64,000 nucleotides of DNA, from positions 9,975,078 to 10,039,077 of the forward strand of contig NC_033637.1 of the NCBI RefSeq assembly GCF_001540865.1, given 5' to 3'. Numbering within the stretch: position 1 is the first letter of the stretch; every line of letters begins with the position of its first letter. The translations under genes and the position numbers were made by a program. The stretch is from Ananas comosus (Eukaryota > Streptophyta > Magnoliopsida > Poales > Bromeliaceae). The notes beneath the pieces were generated by a model. It worked only from the letters and a program-made list of their open reading frames with translations, was not told where the DNA came from and made no database searches. Shown here one piece after another: positions 35,872-47,465 of the stretch.

Positions 35872-37003
35872 GGGCAATTGCTTATATCTCCAAGTAAGAT
35901 TTTTTACTTTTTTATTTATCTCTTTTAGAAAGTTAATATTAAAAAATATTTTTTTAACGTTCCAATTTTTTTCAAATATATCTTAGAGTTTGATTCAACT
36001 GTTAGCAATAACCGTTGTTCTGTGTAATTACTATTTTGTAATTTCAAACTTATCCTTTCACCATCACCAATTTTTTTTATTCGCCTTTATTTTTTCTTAG
36101 GTTAAAAGTAAAAAGAGATATTTTGACTACTTCTTTTAAAATATATCCTTATAATATCGTCACTAGTTTTTCTTATTTATCCTAAAAGCAGGAGAATAAT
36201 AGATATTTTGATTTTTTTAAAAGAAATTAGATAGAAATTTAACTCAAGTCTAACCTGAGATGACTTAATGATTACTATTACTAACAATAGAGATGTGTTT
36301 GGGTCGTTCTTTTTTCACTTAGGAATCGGCATCGGAATGGATGAGTCGGCCATTTGTAGGTCGGCCATTTGTAGGTTTTTGGTACGTGAGAGTCCTATTT
36401 CGATTCCGATTTTTGGGTGAATGAGAATTTCCCAATCATCCCTTTTTTTGGATTGAAAGTTGAATTTAGGTGAAAAGAATGCACTTTATGAAAATATCTC
36501 AATTATATTATATATTTTTTATTTTTTATTTTTTATTTTTTATTTAAAATTTAATTTAATTTTTTCACTTTGATTTTTAATTAAAATATTAAAAGTTGGA
36601 ATTAGAAATTAAATTTTTAATTCTATATTTTCATTTAGAAATTAAATTTAAAATATAATTTCAATCAACTATTTTGAATTTGATCTATAAATTTAAATTT
36701 AATTGTAAGTTTGAATCTGAATCAAATGAAAAATTAGTTTAATAGTTTATATTGTCCACTCAATTTTAAAATTCAAAATTTTCAAATATTACATTTGAAA
36801 TATTGGCTGATCATTTCAATATTTTGATGTAAATTTTTAATATTTAACTTTTAGTTTGAATTTTAATTATAAATTTAAACTAAACACGTTATACGAGTAT
36901 TTTTATATAACCTAGAAATATACTGGGGGTATATTTGAGACAAAAAATATAAAAATATAATAGATATTTTAGAAATTTGAGAGATATATAAATAATTATT
37001 CCC
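35872..37003 (+). mobile_element. MULE-like MITE family member with internal AT-rich insertion
   Basis: Left end GGGCAATTGCTTATATCTCC and right end ATAAATAATTATTCCC are inverted and match the ends of the element at 49455. A block at 36290-36900 (GTGTTTGGGTCGTTC..., then very AT-rich) does not belong to the family and is probably an insertion. No target duplication could be matched. Confidence 0.5.
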
Positions 37004-37220
37004 TTGTAAAACATATAATAATAATCCGGACACCCCTGGAATTCGTTAGCTTTTTCAAAATCATTCGAATTCAACCACTCCATCGCATGCAACTAAATTA
37101 AAATTCCAAACGAAAATAAAAATAAAAATAAAAATAAAAATAAAATCAAGAAACCTCTTGATCCCTTGCTGTGTCTCGTGCTCATACAATAATAATACAT
37201 AACATTTTTGTGCTTCCAAT
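37004..37220 (+). promoter_or_regulatory. Upstream region of the F-box gene
   Basis: About 215 bases before the F-box ATG, including an (AAAATA)n run at 37110-37146. It presumably holds the original promoter, now cut from its coding region by the copia insertion. Confidence 0.4.
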
Positions 37221-37998
37221 ATGCTGTGTGTTGGGACTTAGGATTGTCCTGCATGTGCTATTAACAAAAATACACGAACAAAGAAATATAAAAAAATAAT
37301 AGAAAGGACAGAAAAAAGAGACAGCGATTTACGTGATTCGGCAAGTGGTCTACGTCCACGGGGAGAGCGAGAGAGATGTATCCTTTATATGAAGAAAACA
37401 AAAAATACAAGCTCACACCTTTATATTTCTCTCAATCTAATACAAGAGCCTTATGATTACTATCATCCTTCTCTTGTTACAACAAATAAGAGAAACTCAA
37501 CAAGCTACTAATTAAATTTTTAGGCTTCTCCTAATACCTCACTTAATTCACTCGTTGCTTGTGCTTCATCTTGTTGTGCCTTTATCTATGGAGATGGAGG
37601 CCTTTTATAGCCATGAATGCAGTTGCACAACTGAAGTTTGCATCTTCAATTGTCAATTTGCCATAAATAGCCTATATATAGGCTTTTTGACATTCATGGC
37701 AACATGTGTTTCATGCATGCATGCATGAACATGCATGAAACACAGCATATTACTTCTCTGTCCAATGAAAACCCTTTATTCGTACTTTAAATAGTTCAGT
37801 AGAACCGGTGCGCCATGAACCAACTTTCATATCCATGTCTCTTTTGCATATTAGTCCAAAAAATCTTATGGGCCAAATAAATAATTTTATGCCCTATACA
37901 AAAGAAGACATATAACCAACAATCTCCACCTTGGCTTCTTTTGTTCTTCATTTAGTCTATCTCATCTTAATGCTCTCTCTCCCTAGAGCTTCCAGCCA

Positions 37999-40900
37999 TC
38001 AGCAATACTGCAAATTTGCCAAGTTTAGGCAATGCCTAAACTTTTCAGATGTTACCGGCTTTGTCATGATGTCGGCTATATTCACTACAACAAAAACGGT
38101 CTATAGCGACACTTTTAAATGTAGCTACATGTCAAAAAAGTGCTGCTAACTAAAATTACCGACACTTTTGAAAAGTGTTGCTATATGTGGGGTCGCTAGG
38201 TATATAGTGACAGTTAAAGAGTGTCGCTATAACCTAAAAGAGTGCTGCTAATTTTACCAACACTTATTTAAATATTTAGCAACCGTCGAAACTCTATCTC
38301 GTTAGCTACGGTGGCGGAGGAGAACGACAGGAAAGGCTCTTCATCTAGAATTTCAGTGGATTGAGTGAAGAGAGAAGAAAAAATGAAAATTGATTTTTCT
38401 ATTTTTTTTCTTTTCTGTTTGTAATCGGGCCAAATAGACTGGGTGTGGTGGGTTGAGTAGAGTAATATTTTATTTTTGGTTGGATTGGGTTTTATATTTA
38501 GGCATTAGTAGATGTTTTTTTTAAGTTTTAGCATAAATGGGATACTTACTCAAAAGTGTCCCAAACATGTGTCCCTATAACCTAATTCTGTTATAGTGAT
38601 TGTCCTTTGTAGATACCTTTATAAGTTGAATTTCTCCATCATCTTCATTTGTGAACTCTCTTAATTTGTGATACCTTATGTCTATATGCTTAGTCCTTGC
38701 ATGGTACACCTAATTTTTAGCAAGACAAATAGCACTTTGACTATCACAAAATATGTTTACCTTATCGTGTATGATTCCGAATTCACCTGCCAAGCCTTTG
38801 AGCCAGACTGCTTCCTTAGCTGCTTCAATTGCTGTCATATATTCCGCCTCTGTAGTTGACAAGGCTACAGTGCGCTGCAATGTGGACTTTCAACTAATAG
38901 ATCAACCACTCAGCAAAAAAAGTGTAACCTGTAATAGATCTTCTCCTGTCTAAATCTCCAGCATAGTCGGAATCCACATACCCTCTTACTTCAACAATTC
39001 TAGATTCTCTAGTATAGAGAATTCCTACATCAGCTGTGCCTTTTAAATACCGCAAGATCCATTTCACTGCCTCCCAGTGTTGCTTTCCTGGATTCGACAT
39101 ATATCGACTAACAACACTAACTGCATGTGAAATGTCAAGTCTAGTACAAATCATAGCATACATTAAACAACCAACTGTACTAGCATATAGTATCTTTGCC
39201 ATACAATTTACCTCTTGCTCAGTTTTTGAGCACATCTCCTCTGATAGCTTGAAGTGTTGGACTAACGGAGACTTGACCGCCTTTACATCTGACATATTGA
39301 ATTGCTTTACAATTTTCTTTATATATGTCTTTTGAGATAGCCGGAGCTTCCCTTGTTTGCGGTCTCTTCTGATCTCCATACCTAGAATTTTCTTGGCACT
39401 TCCTAGGTCCTTCATGTCAAATTCTTGGCTCAACAGTTCCTTTAACTTTTGCACTTTTATTGAATCTTTTGCTGCAACCAACATATCATCTACATAAAGC
39501 ATTAGCAGAATAAAAGAACTATTATTAAGTTTACGATAATACACACAACTGTCAAACAAACTTCTACTATATCCATGTTTGATCATAAACCCATCAAATC
39601 TTTTATACGACTGTCTTGGTGCCTGTTTCAGTCCATATAGAGACCTTTTTAGTTTACACACGAGCTTCTCTTTTCCAGACTGAAGGAAGCCTTGTGGTTG
39701 TTCCATATATATTTCTTCTTCGAGGTCCCCATGAAGAAATGCAATTCTAACATCGAGCTGCTGTAGCTCTAAGTCAAACATGGCCACCATAGCTAGAAGT
39801 ATCCTGATAGACACGTGCTTCACTACAGGTAAGAAGATTTCATTGAAATCAACTCCTTGTTTCTGCGCATAGCCCTTGGCCACCAAACACGCCTTAAACT
39901 TAACTGGTTCACCATCTGCACTTTGCTTTCTCTTGTAGATCCATTTACATCCAATGGCTCTCTTTTCCTTAGGCAATGGAACCAGATCCCATGTCTGATT
40001 CTTGCTCAGAGATTCCATCTCTTCTATCATAGCAGCCATCCAATTGCCACTCTCCTTATCCTGCATCACCTCCTCAAAAGAAGAAGAATCATCTGAAGTA
40101 ATTAATAAAGCATAAGTTGCAAAATCATCCGGACTGTACCTTAATGGTGGACAAATTTGTCTTCTTTCTCTTCCTTTGGCGATAGAGTAGGGCTCCTCTG
40201 AAGTGCTCTCATTTGGATCAACTGATGTCTTATAATCTTCTTCATGGTGTGACTGCTCCACCTGATTATGTAAACGCTCCTGCTGCTCCACCTGAATGTC
40301 TGTAGTCTTCGCACTCTCTTCATGTTGAGCCTGCTGCTGGATTTTTTGCAACATTAATTTTTCATCAAAGACCACATCCTGCTAATCACCTTCTTCTTGG
40401 CAACGGGGTCCCAAAGCTTGTATCCATTCACCCCCTTCTCAAACCCAAAAAATATGCAGGGTTTTGACTTTGAATCTAACTTCGTGCGTTGATTTTTCTG
40501 AACATGAACATAAGCAGGACAACCAAAGACACGTAATGAGGAATAATCTGTAAGTTTACCTGACCATAATTCCTCTGGTGTTTTGAGTTCGATTGCTGTG
40601 GAAGGGGATCTATTAATAATGTAGCACGCCATATCCACTGCTTCGGCCCAAAACTCTTTTGGCAAATTTGCACATATCCTCATAGATCGGGTCTTTTCTA
40701 ACAGTGTCCTGTTCATCCTTTCTGCTACTCCATTCTGCTGTGGAGTTTCAGGAACTGTCAGATGGCGTGTAATGCCTTCTTCCTTCCAGAAACTAATAAA
40801 CTCCTTAGAAGTGAACTCTCCACCATTGTCTGTTCTTAGATGCTTGACCTGCTTCCTTGTCTGTTTCTCCATCTCTTTCTTTCAATGTCTGGGCTTTATG

Positions 40901-42465
40901 AAGGCTTCAGACTTTTCCTTCATGAAGAAAACCCAAACTTTACGAGAAAAATTATCAATAAATGTTACAAAATACCGTGCACCTCCTTTTGAAGCTTTTG
41001 GAGTAGGCCCCCACACGTCTGAATGGATGTATTTAAGTATGTCTTTACTTCTATGACCGGAGGACCTGAAACTCACCCATTTCTGTTTTCCAAATACACA
41101 GTATTTACAGAAATTGAGTTTGCAGGTTTTCATACCTTTGAATACTCCTCTTTTATGCAGCTCCAACATCCATTTCTCACTCATGTGGGCTAATCTCATG
41201 TGCCAAAGTTCTGCATCATCGGCATCATGATCATCTGAGGATGTCACTGCAACACCTCCAATCACCGACTCGCCGATCAACCTGTATAGGTTTCCTTTTT
41301 TCTCTCCTTTCATGACAGTCATGGCACCTCTTTTTACCTTGATGACTCCATCTGCAATAGTAGTACTGCAACCAATAAAGTCAAGAGCTCCAAGTGATAT
41401 TAGATTTAATCTGAGACCTGGAACATGTCTCACATCTGTCAAACTTCTTATCATGTTATCATGCATCTTTATTTTTACCGTTCCTACACCAACAACTTTG
41501 CAAGTAGTGTGATTATCCATCATAACACTTCCACTTTCACAAGATTTGTAGAAATCAAATAAAGATTTAGTTGGTGTCATATGATAAGAACAATCCGAAT
41601 CTAATATCCAGTCAGCAAGAGATTCAATACCTGAAGAAACCGTCAAAACATCATGATTTTGATCAGGATCATTAGCTACGCTTACTGTACCTGAAGAGGA
41701 ATTCTTCTTTTGCAGCCATGCCTTTCTCCTCTCACAGTCTTGCTTCATGTGGCCATCTTTTTTGCAAAAATAACACTTCACCTTTTTTAACCTTGACTTA
41801 GAACGAAATCTTCCTTTATCTGAATCACGTTCTTTATGCCGCCCCCTTCCTACATCTTTAATAATTAAACCTTTACTTGGCTCCTCTGAAATGGATTGCT
41901 TTCTGATCTCTTCTGATAGAAGGGCTGATGTAACGTCTTCCATTGAAAAAGTTTGCTTTCCATAAAGAATGGTTGTAACCAGATAATTATAGGAAGGAGG
42001 AAGCGATGTGAGCAAAATCAATGCCTTGTCGTTCTCGTCAAGCTTCACATCTACACTAAGTAGATCACTAATAATTTTATTAAAAATATTTAAGTGTTCA
42101 GCAACTGCCGTACCTTTCTTCATGCATAGCCCATATAATTTTTGCTTTAGGTACAACATATTAGAAAGGCTCTTTGTCATGTATAGCTTCTCCAATTTGG
42201 TCCACATGCCAACAGTTTTTTCTTCGTCCTTGACATTATACATCACCTCATCTGCCAGACACAATATGATGGTATTAAGTGCCTTCAGATCAAGCTCTTC
42301 CCAGTCTTCATCGCTCATTGTTGCTAATTTTTGAGACTTTCCCAGCAACGCCTTATGAAGACCTTGTTGTACTAAAATGGCCTTCACTCTTCTTTGCCAA
42401 AGACCAAAATTTCATTTTCCATCAAATTTCTCCACCTCGAACTTGGACATCGAGACATTCGGCAT
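37999..42465 (-). pseudogene. Decayed copia gag-pol polyprotein
   Basis: Domains in order on minus: gag from the ATG at 42465; zinc knuckle CYFCKKDGHMKQDC; protease site reading DSD where DSG is usual; HHCC integrase finger (WHMRLAHMSEKWM...CKYCVFGKQ); integrase core with SDVWGP, TDNGGEFTS and the later E; reverse transcriptase with YVDDM; RNase H ending in VSTKDN and a C-terminal tail. Breaks seen: in-frame TGA at about 42414 (gag) and at 40884-40882 (integrase), a one-base frameshift near 40380 before the reverse transcriptase, a stop at 38894 in RNase H, and the CACTA insertion at 38083-38598. The element cannot move on its own proteins. Confidence 0.9.
38083..38598. mobile_element. Non-autonomous CACTA element inside the copia element
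   Basis: Begins CACTACAACAAAAACGGTC and ends CTAATTCTGTTATAGTG, with 3-base target duplication att (38080-38082, 38599-38601). Subterminal GCGACACTTTT-like repeats on the left. It is related to the element at 1229 (shared inner text around AATCGGGCC and the T-rich stretch beside it). It splits the 3' end of the copia pol sequence, so it is younger than the copia insertion. Confidence 0.9.
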
Positions 42466-43076
42466 TTTTGTTGTAGCTCCGACCCGTCGCTCTGATACCA
42501 ATTGTTGGGACTTAGGATCGTCCTGCATGTGCTATCAACAAAAATACACGAACAAAGAAATAGGAAAAAATAATAGAAAGAAAATACACAGAAAAAAGAG
42601 ACAGCAATTTACGTGGTTCGGCAAGTGGCCTACGTCCACGGGGAGAGCGAGAGAGATGTATCCTTTATATGAAGAAAACAAAAAATACAAGCCCACACAT
42701 TTATATTTCTCTCAATCTAATACAAGAGCCTTATGGTTACTACCACCCTTCTCTTGTTACAACAAATAAGAGAAACTCAACAAGCTACTAATTAAGTTTC
42801 CAGGCTTCTCCTAATACCTCACTTAATTCACTCGTTGCTTGTGCTTCATCTTGTTGTGCCTTTATCTGTGGAGATGGAGGCCTTTTATAGCCATGAATGC
42901 AGTTGCACAATTGAAGTTTGCATCTTCAATTGTCAACTTGCCATAAATAGCCTATATATAGGCTTTTTGACATTCATGGCAACATGTGTTTCATGCATGC
43001 ATGCATGAAACATAGCATATTACTTCTCTGTCCAATGAAAGCCCTTTATTCATACTTTAAATAGTTCGGTAGACCC

Positions 43077-43314
43077 TGTTGGCTTAAATGGGCCAGCATC
43101 CTGCCCTGTGGCCGGAGGCCATGTGGGCCGAGTCATGTTCGAAATGGCGTGAGGCTGGGTTGGGCCGAGTCATGTTCGAAGTGGCGTGAGGCCAGGTGGG
43201 CCGAGTCACAATCGAGACCCGTGGGCGCTGTTTCTGTACGCTTTAAGTGAATTGGTTGCGTATTTCTAACAGCTCGAGCTTTTGGGATTAATGGTTAGCG
43301 CCAACGATCCGACA
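43077..43314. mobile_element. Short nested LTR-like element in the copia 5' LTR
   Basis: 238 bases beginning TGTTGGCTTAAATGGG and ending GATCCGACA, flanked by gaccc on both sides (43072-43076, 43315-43319). The other copia LTR lacks it. It contains GGGCCGAGTCATGTTCGAA twice in tandem and a third partial copy. TG...CA ends and a 5-base duplication suggest a solo LTR of a small element; no family recognised. Confidence 0.75.
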
Positions 43315-43620
43315 GACCCGGTGCACCATGAACCAACTTTCATATCCATGTCTCTTTTGCATATTAGTCCAAAAAACCTTATGGGCCAAATAAATAATTT
43401 TATGCCCTATACAAAAGAAGACATATAACCAACACTGTGCTCCTCATCCTCTAAAGGCGGCAGCCGCCGCGGCCGCCGCGACTGGGCGGCCCTGCAAGAC
43501 GACGTGCTCTTCTGCGTTGCCGGCAAGCTGACTATCTTCGACTACGTGACCTTCCGGGCAGTCTGCCGCTCCTGGCTCGCCGCCATCCCGGAGATCCCCC
43601 TGCAGGCCCCCCACTCCCCC

Positions 43621-44100
43621 AATATATTCCTGAAGAATTTTTGACTTTTTTATTTACCCCTCTTAGAAAGGTGATATTAAAAATGTCTTTTTAACATTCC
43701 AAACTTTCAAATATACTCCTATAGTGAACAACCATTATCTCTGTAAAATTTTTTTTTTGTCCTTTCAAGTATATCCTTTTATAGTCGTCAACTTTTCTTA
43801 TTTACTCTTAAAGTAAGGGCAAAAAGAAGTATTTTGACTGACTTCTTTCCTCTCAATATACTCTTCTACCGTCAGCAAATTTTCTTATTTATACTTAAGT
43901 TAGGGGCAAAAGAGATATTTTGATTTTTTTTTTAAACTCTAATAGAATTTTAACCCAGATTTAACCCACGATGACTTAATGGGTACCAACAATTTGGATA
44001 TTTTTGAAGTACGGAGAAATATAAAAAGAGTATATTTGAAATAAAAAATTAAAAATAAATAAGATATTTCAGAAATTGAGGGTTATACAGCCAATTATCC
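43621..44100 (+). mobile_element. MULE-like MITE, left end truncated (copy in D3)
   Basis: Same as the element at 49455 but lacking the first dozen or so bases. It ends CCAATTATCC before tttttagata. Confidence 0.7.
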
Positions 44101-44234
44101 TTTTTAGATAATATCAGGATTGCACCGGACATTAAATTATCTTCGTTAATCCTCTCTAAACCTTATCTTACTATGATTCGATCCACTCATGCGCAATCTA
44201 AGTTTAAAGGCGTTGCATACCAATACATACAAAC

Positions 44235-44398
44235 TTTTTTTTTCTTTTTTTGAGAGAGAGGTAGCACGCTATCTACTTCGTTTATTTCATTTAGAAATAA
44301 ATTTAGTTGTAAATGTGAATCAACAAGGATTCGAACGTGGGACCTCAGATACCAACCACCGAGCCCTTTGCTACTTGCTCAAGGGACGGTCGGTACCT
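44235..44398 (-). mobile_element. tRNA-derived SINE (copy in D3)
   Basis: Minus-strand SINE with T-rich tail at 44235, body GGTAGCACGCTATCTACTTC and reversed box B GGATTCGAAC. Flanked by the target duplication atacatacaaac (44223-44234; a changed copy at 44399-44410). Confidence 0.85.
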
Positions 44399-44522
44399 CT
44401 ACATACAAACTTAGATCTCATTTAGGCTGGCATATATGTAGTATCAATGTTTTCTTCCTGCCGTAGTCTAATGTCGTGCTCCTCCTCATCCTCCAGCAGA
44501 GCCGGCTGGCCTTCAGCATGAT

Positions 44523-44843
44523 ATGCTGTTTTGCATCGCCAGCAAGCTGACAACCATCGACTTCTTGAACTTTCAGAGAGTCAGCCACTCCCAGTTCTCC
44601 GCCGTTCCGGAGATCCCGCTTCGGCGGGCCCTCCACACACCCTACCTCCTCGTCGGTCCTGACTGCAACTCCTCATCGGGATTGATCTCGGTACAGGGGA
44701 GAGCAAAAGTTTGGACATGGATGCTCTCTCACCTAGTATCAGCGACGAGCTGGTTGCCCACAATGACAGGAGCAGACGACATGCACAATATTCCTCTCAC
44801 CAAGCATATTGAGATCTTTAAAGTAGAATCGGTTCCGACATAA
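44523..44843 (+). pseudogene. F-box fragment (DUF295 type), copy in D3
   Basis: 106-residue frame. Residues 1-50 (MLFCIASKLTTIDFLNFQRV, then VPEIPLRRALHTPYLLVGPD) match the F-box part of the neighbouring F-box gene. The rest (RAKVWTWMLSHLVSATSWLPTM) may be further decayed F-box family sequence. The first part of the F-box is missing (44450-44522 shows out-of-frame remains) and most of the DUF295 region is gone. Its twin is at 50379. I treat it as a gene fragment carried along by duplication. Confidence 0.6.
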
Positions 44844-44923
44844 CCACACTGAAAGATTATCTAGCTGACGAGCCCGGATGGCTGTGTTCTGTCCACGGGC
44901 ATTGGCTCGCCTGTCCTATATAT

Positions 44924-45027
44924 AGAGTCCGGCTGGGATACTATTGATAACACCAAAGTTTAGTACTATCGAGTTTTTCACTATTAGATTTAACCCGTTG
45001 ATTATTTTTACCCGTTAGATTATACTA
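44924..45027. mobile_element. Left half of an M2 MITE (copy in D3)
   Basis: AGAGTCCGGCTGGGATACTA to TTAGATTATACTA, cut by the LTR that follows. The right half is absent here but present in the source copy at 51875. Confidence 0.7.
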
Positions 45028-46054
45028 TGTTGGATTTTATTCAATAATAAATTTTGATGATAACAAACAAATTTTGGATTTAATTTGTTATTTAGCAATT
45101 TCATGTTGTAATTGAATATAAAGTGGCTCAAGGGGAATTGATCAAAGGTAACCATTCAATCAAATTATTCAAATTGGTCCAGACAATATCAAATTGTACC
45201 AAATTGGATGCAAGTGCCACAACAAAAATTTGGAGGACTTCTTTACAATTTATCGGATTTGAGCCGGTCAACCTAATCAAGTTGACCAATTCACCTTTTG
45301 GGTTTGATTTGAGCATAATGTCAAATTAGCCATTATTTTTAATATGGTATGAAAGAGATTTGATATATGGTATAAATTCAAAAATAATATTATTATGGCA
45401 TGAATTTAAAAATATAAAATATGATATAAATGAGTTTTATAAGTATGGTATTATTTTAAAAGTGTTTACACATGTGGAATGAATTCAAAAAGTTTTACAT
45501 TTGTAGTATTAATTTAAAAGGATTTTACAATTTTGGTATAATTTCAAATGAGTGTTTCAATATAGTAATATTTCAAATGTATTTGCAAATGTGGTATGAA
45601 TTTGAATTTATTTTGGAATTAATTCAAATGCATTTGCAAATATGGTTAAAATTCAAATTAAAATCAATTATGATTTAATCATGCTTTTGTTCTGTTTTTG
45701 AAATGATGGCTAGTGTATTTAAAGGGGGGCTTGGATGGTGTTTTTGATATAACTTCAGAAAAATTTTCTAAATTCTAATTGTTCATTAATTTGTAATTGT
45801 GAGTTTTTTGAGAGATTGTAAAAGAAGTCTTGTGTGATTGTAAGCGGCTTTGGTCTGGCCCTGTTCAAAAGGCCAAGTGATAGTGAAATCGGTATCTTGA
45901 GGAGAAGAAGAACCAGACTGAAGTAGGCAGAAAGGCCGAACCAGGGTAAATCATCTGTATTATTTGAGTTTGATTTTCTTCTTTTATGTGGTTGTGCAAT
46001 TTTTATCTTGCTTTAATTTTACTTGAGTTTTTAGTTGTCAACTAATTCACCCCC
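45028..46054 (+). mobile_element. Truncated LTR (copy in D3)
   Basis: Starts TGTTGGATTTTATTC, matching the solo LTR at 50884, and stops short of its 3' end. A degenerate internal repeat with words such as TTTACA(A)TGTGGTATGAATTC recurs at 45330-45640. Confidence 0.75.
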
Positions 46055-46712
46055 TGTAGGCCCCCCACGCCCCCTACCTCCTCCTCGCCCCTGCCTGCGA
46101 CTGCGACCGCGACCGTAAGGAAGAAACCGGCCTCTTCACCTTCCTCAACCTCCCCGACAACACGCTACACCGATTCCGCATCCCTAAACTCCGCGGCAAG
46201 TACTGCGTGGGGTCCCAGTACGGCTGGCTCGCCACCGTCGACCGCCGGCAGGGCAAGCTCGCCCTCCTCAACCCCTTCACCGGGCAGGACATCCCCCTGC
46301 CCTCTCTCACCACCCTCTCCGACCACCTCCCCGGTCGCCCCGTCTGCCCCTACCACAGCATCCTCTATGTCTCCTTCCTCATCGCCCAACAATGCTGGGT
46401 CGTCACCGTCACCACGGTTGCTCTCTCCTCCGACCCCGCCGACGGCACCGCCTTCACCGTCGCCGCCCTCCTCGGCTTCAGCATGCCACGAAAGCTGATA
46501 TTCACCACTACGCCGGCGGAGGAGGCGGCGGCGGCGGAGAAGAGGTGGAGCTTCTACCTGGGGCCCCAGGAGAACCTGGATTTCCACGACGTCGCGTTCG
46601 ATCTGCGCGGCAGGCTCCTGGGCATCGCGAAGGGCGTCACCGACTTCCTGCTGATCGAGATCGACGTCGTTGGCTCCCGGGGGAGCAGAACTTTCCACTT
46701 TGACAATTTCTA

Positions 46713-46937
46713 CTTTGATAATCTTCACGACGACCACGGCGACCTCCCACTGTGCGTGGTATAGATCATGTTCAACTTTGATAATCTTCACGACGAGCAC
46801 CTATTGATTTCTAAATACTTCAAATGGTATAGATCATATTCAATGGTGCCGATCATCAATTTGGAGGCTCCATCATCGAAAACAAATGGGTGGCAAAAGC
46901 GCCGATTTGCTATCGATAGTATTCTAGCTCAACTCTA
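46713..46937. mobile_element. Right half of an M1 MITE at the 3' end of the F-box gene
   Basis: 46797-46937 is an M1 right arm (AATGGTGCCGATCATCAATT ... GTATTCTAGCTCAACTCT). Its inner motif GTGGTATAGATCATGTTCAA also appears at 46755 and provides the stop codon of the F-box frame. Coding sequence CTTTGATAATCTTCACGACGA occurs at 46713-46733 and again at 46776-46796, a 21-base direct repeat bracketing the junction. Confidence 0.7.
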
Positions 46938-46948
46938 TATATATATAT

Positions 46949-47167
46949 AGAACTAGGTTGGAATACTATCAATAGGTGCTATTAGTTTTTTAGCCCTTGG
47001 ATTGAGAAATATGCGGTTAGGATGATGTGGACCCTTTGGGGTTGAGTGGGTGATTAATTGAATAGTATAATCTAACGGATAAAAATAATCAAAGGGATTA
47101 ATCTAACGGCAGAAAACTTGATAGCACTAAGTGCTTGGTGCTATCGATAGCATAGCAGTCGGACTCT
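46949..47167. mobile_element. Complete M2 MITE
   Basis: Starts AGAACTAGGTTGGAATACTA after (TA)n and ends GATAGCATAGCAGTCGGACTCT before (CT)n/(TA)n, about 215 bases. The middle includes GAATAGTATAATCTAACGG, the reverse of the M2 inner segment. Non-coding. Confidence 0.75.
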
Positions 47168-47465
47168 CTCTCTCTCTATATATATATATTACAAAGCTAG
47201 CGAATATGCACTAATATGTAATAGGTTTCCTAAAACGAAATCTAATAAGGGTTATCTCTATGCAATTTTTAAACTTGATTGTCGTTTTGTTTTTTTTTTT
47301 TTATAAGTCTTTAATATTTACCAGTGAAGAGTCCATGCATCACATGACAAAAATAAACTAAACTAAATAAAAAGAAAAAAATAATTCTATAGTGAATTTT
47401 GATGAAGTTTGATCCTACTTATTAATTTTAATAATCCAATTTGGCAAGGAAAAAAAATAGAATAA

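Larger units (their letters stand above)
37229..43434 (-). mobile_element. Ty1-copia retrotransposon, 6.2 kb
   Basis: LTRs 37229-37921 and 42503-43434 begin TGTTGGGACTTAG and end ATAACCAACA. Target duplication ctgtg (37224-37228, 43435-43439). On minus, TGGTATCAGAGC (about 42491-42502) is the primer site next to the right, 5' LTR, and AAGGTGGAGAT next to the left LTR is the polypurine tract. The right LTR is longer because of a nested 238-base LTR-like element. The internal region has gag, protease, integrase, reverse transcriptase and RNase H in copia order, but with disabling changes, and a CACTA element lies near its 3' end. Confidence 0.95.
43621..46054 (+). repeat. Filler insertion D3, copy of 49467-51841
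   Basis: Direct, near-identical copy of the region 49467-51841, beginning inside the MULE-like MITE and ending inside the LTR near CAACTAATTCACCCC. It holds a MITE, a SINE, an F-box fragment, half an M2 MITE and a truncated LTR. It sits within the F-box gene, bordered by a duplication of about 20 bases of gene sequence, and shows no transposon ends of its own. Confidence 0.85.
37221..46764 (+). pseudogene. F-box/DUF295 protein gene broken by insertions
   Basis: The ATG at 37221 and codon 2 are followed by a copia element; the frame resumes at 43435 through its target duplication (ctgtg) and continues to 43620. That part encodes an F-box (DWAALQDDVLFCVAGKLT, VTFRAVCRSWLAAIPEIPL). A 2.4-kb filler (43621-46054) then interrupts it. 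Coding resumes at 46060 and runs to a stop at 46762, with DUF295 features (GSQYGWLATVDRRQGKLALLNPFTGQDIPLPS). The filler is bounded by a repeat of gene sequence CAGGCCCCCCAC; in its second copy the Gln codon has become TAG (46057). The 3' end is a MITE fragment that supplies the stop. Such proteins are SCF ubiquitin-ligase adaptors; this one should be non-functional. Confidence 0.85.

Noticed and set aside
36889..37092. Small minus-strand frame
   Set aside because: Within the MULE-like MITE and AT-rich DNA; no motif.
45123..45678. Small frames in the truncated LTR
   Set aside because: Low-complexity AT-rich LTR sequence, not conserved as frames in the copy at 51000.
46074..46800. Minus-strand frame of 211 codons opposite the F-box exon
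   Set aside because: Shadow of the GC-rich F-box/DUF295 coding strand; acidic low-complexity product.
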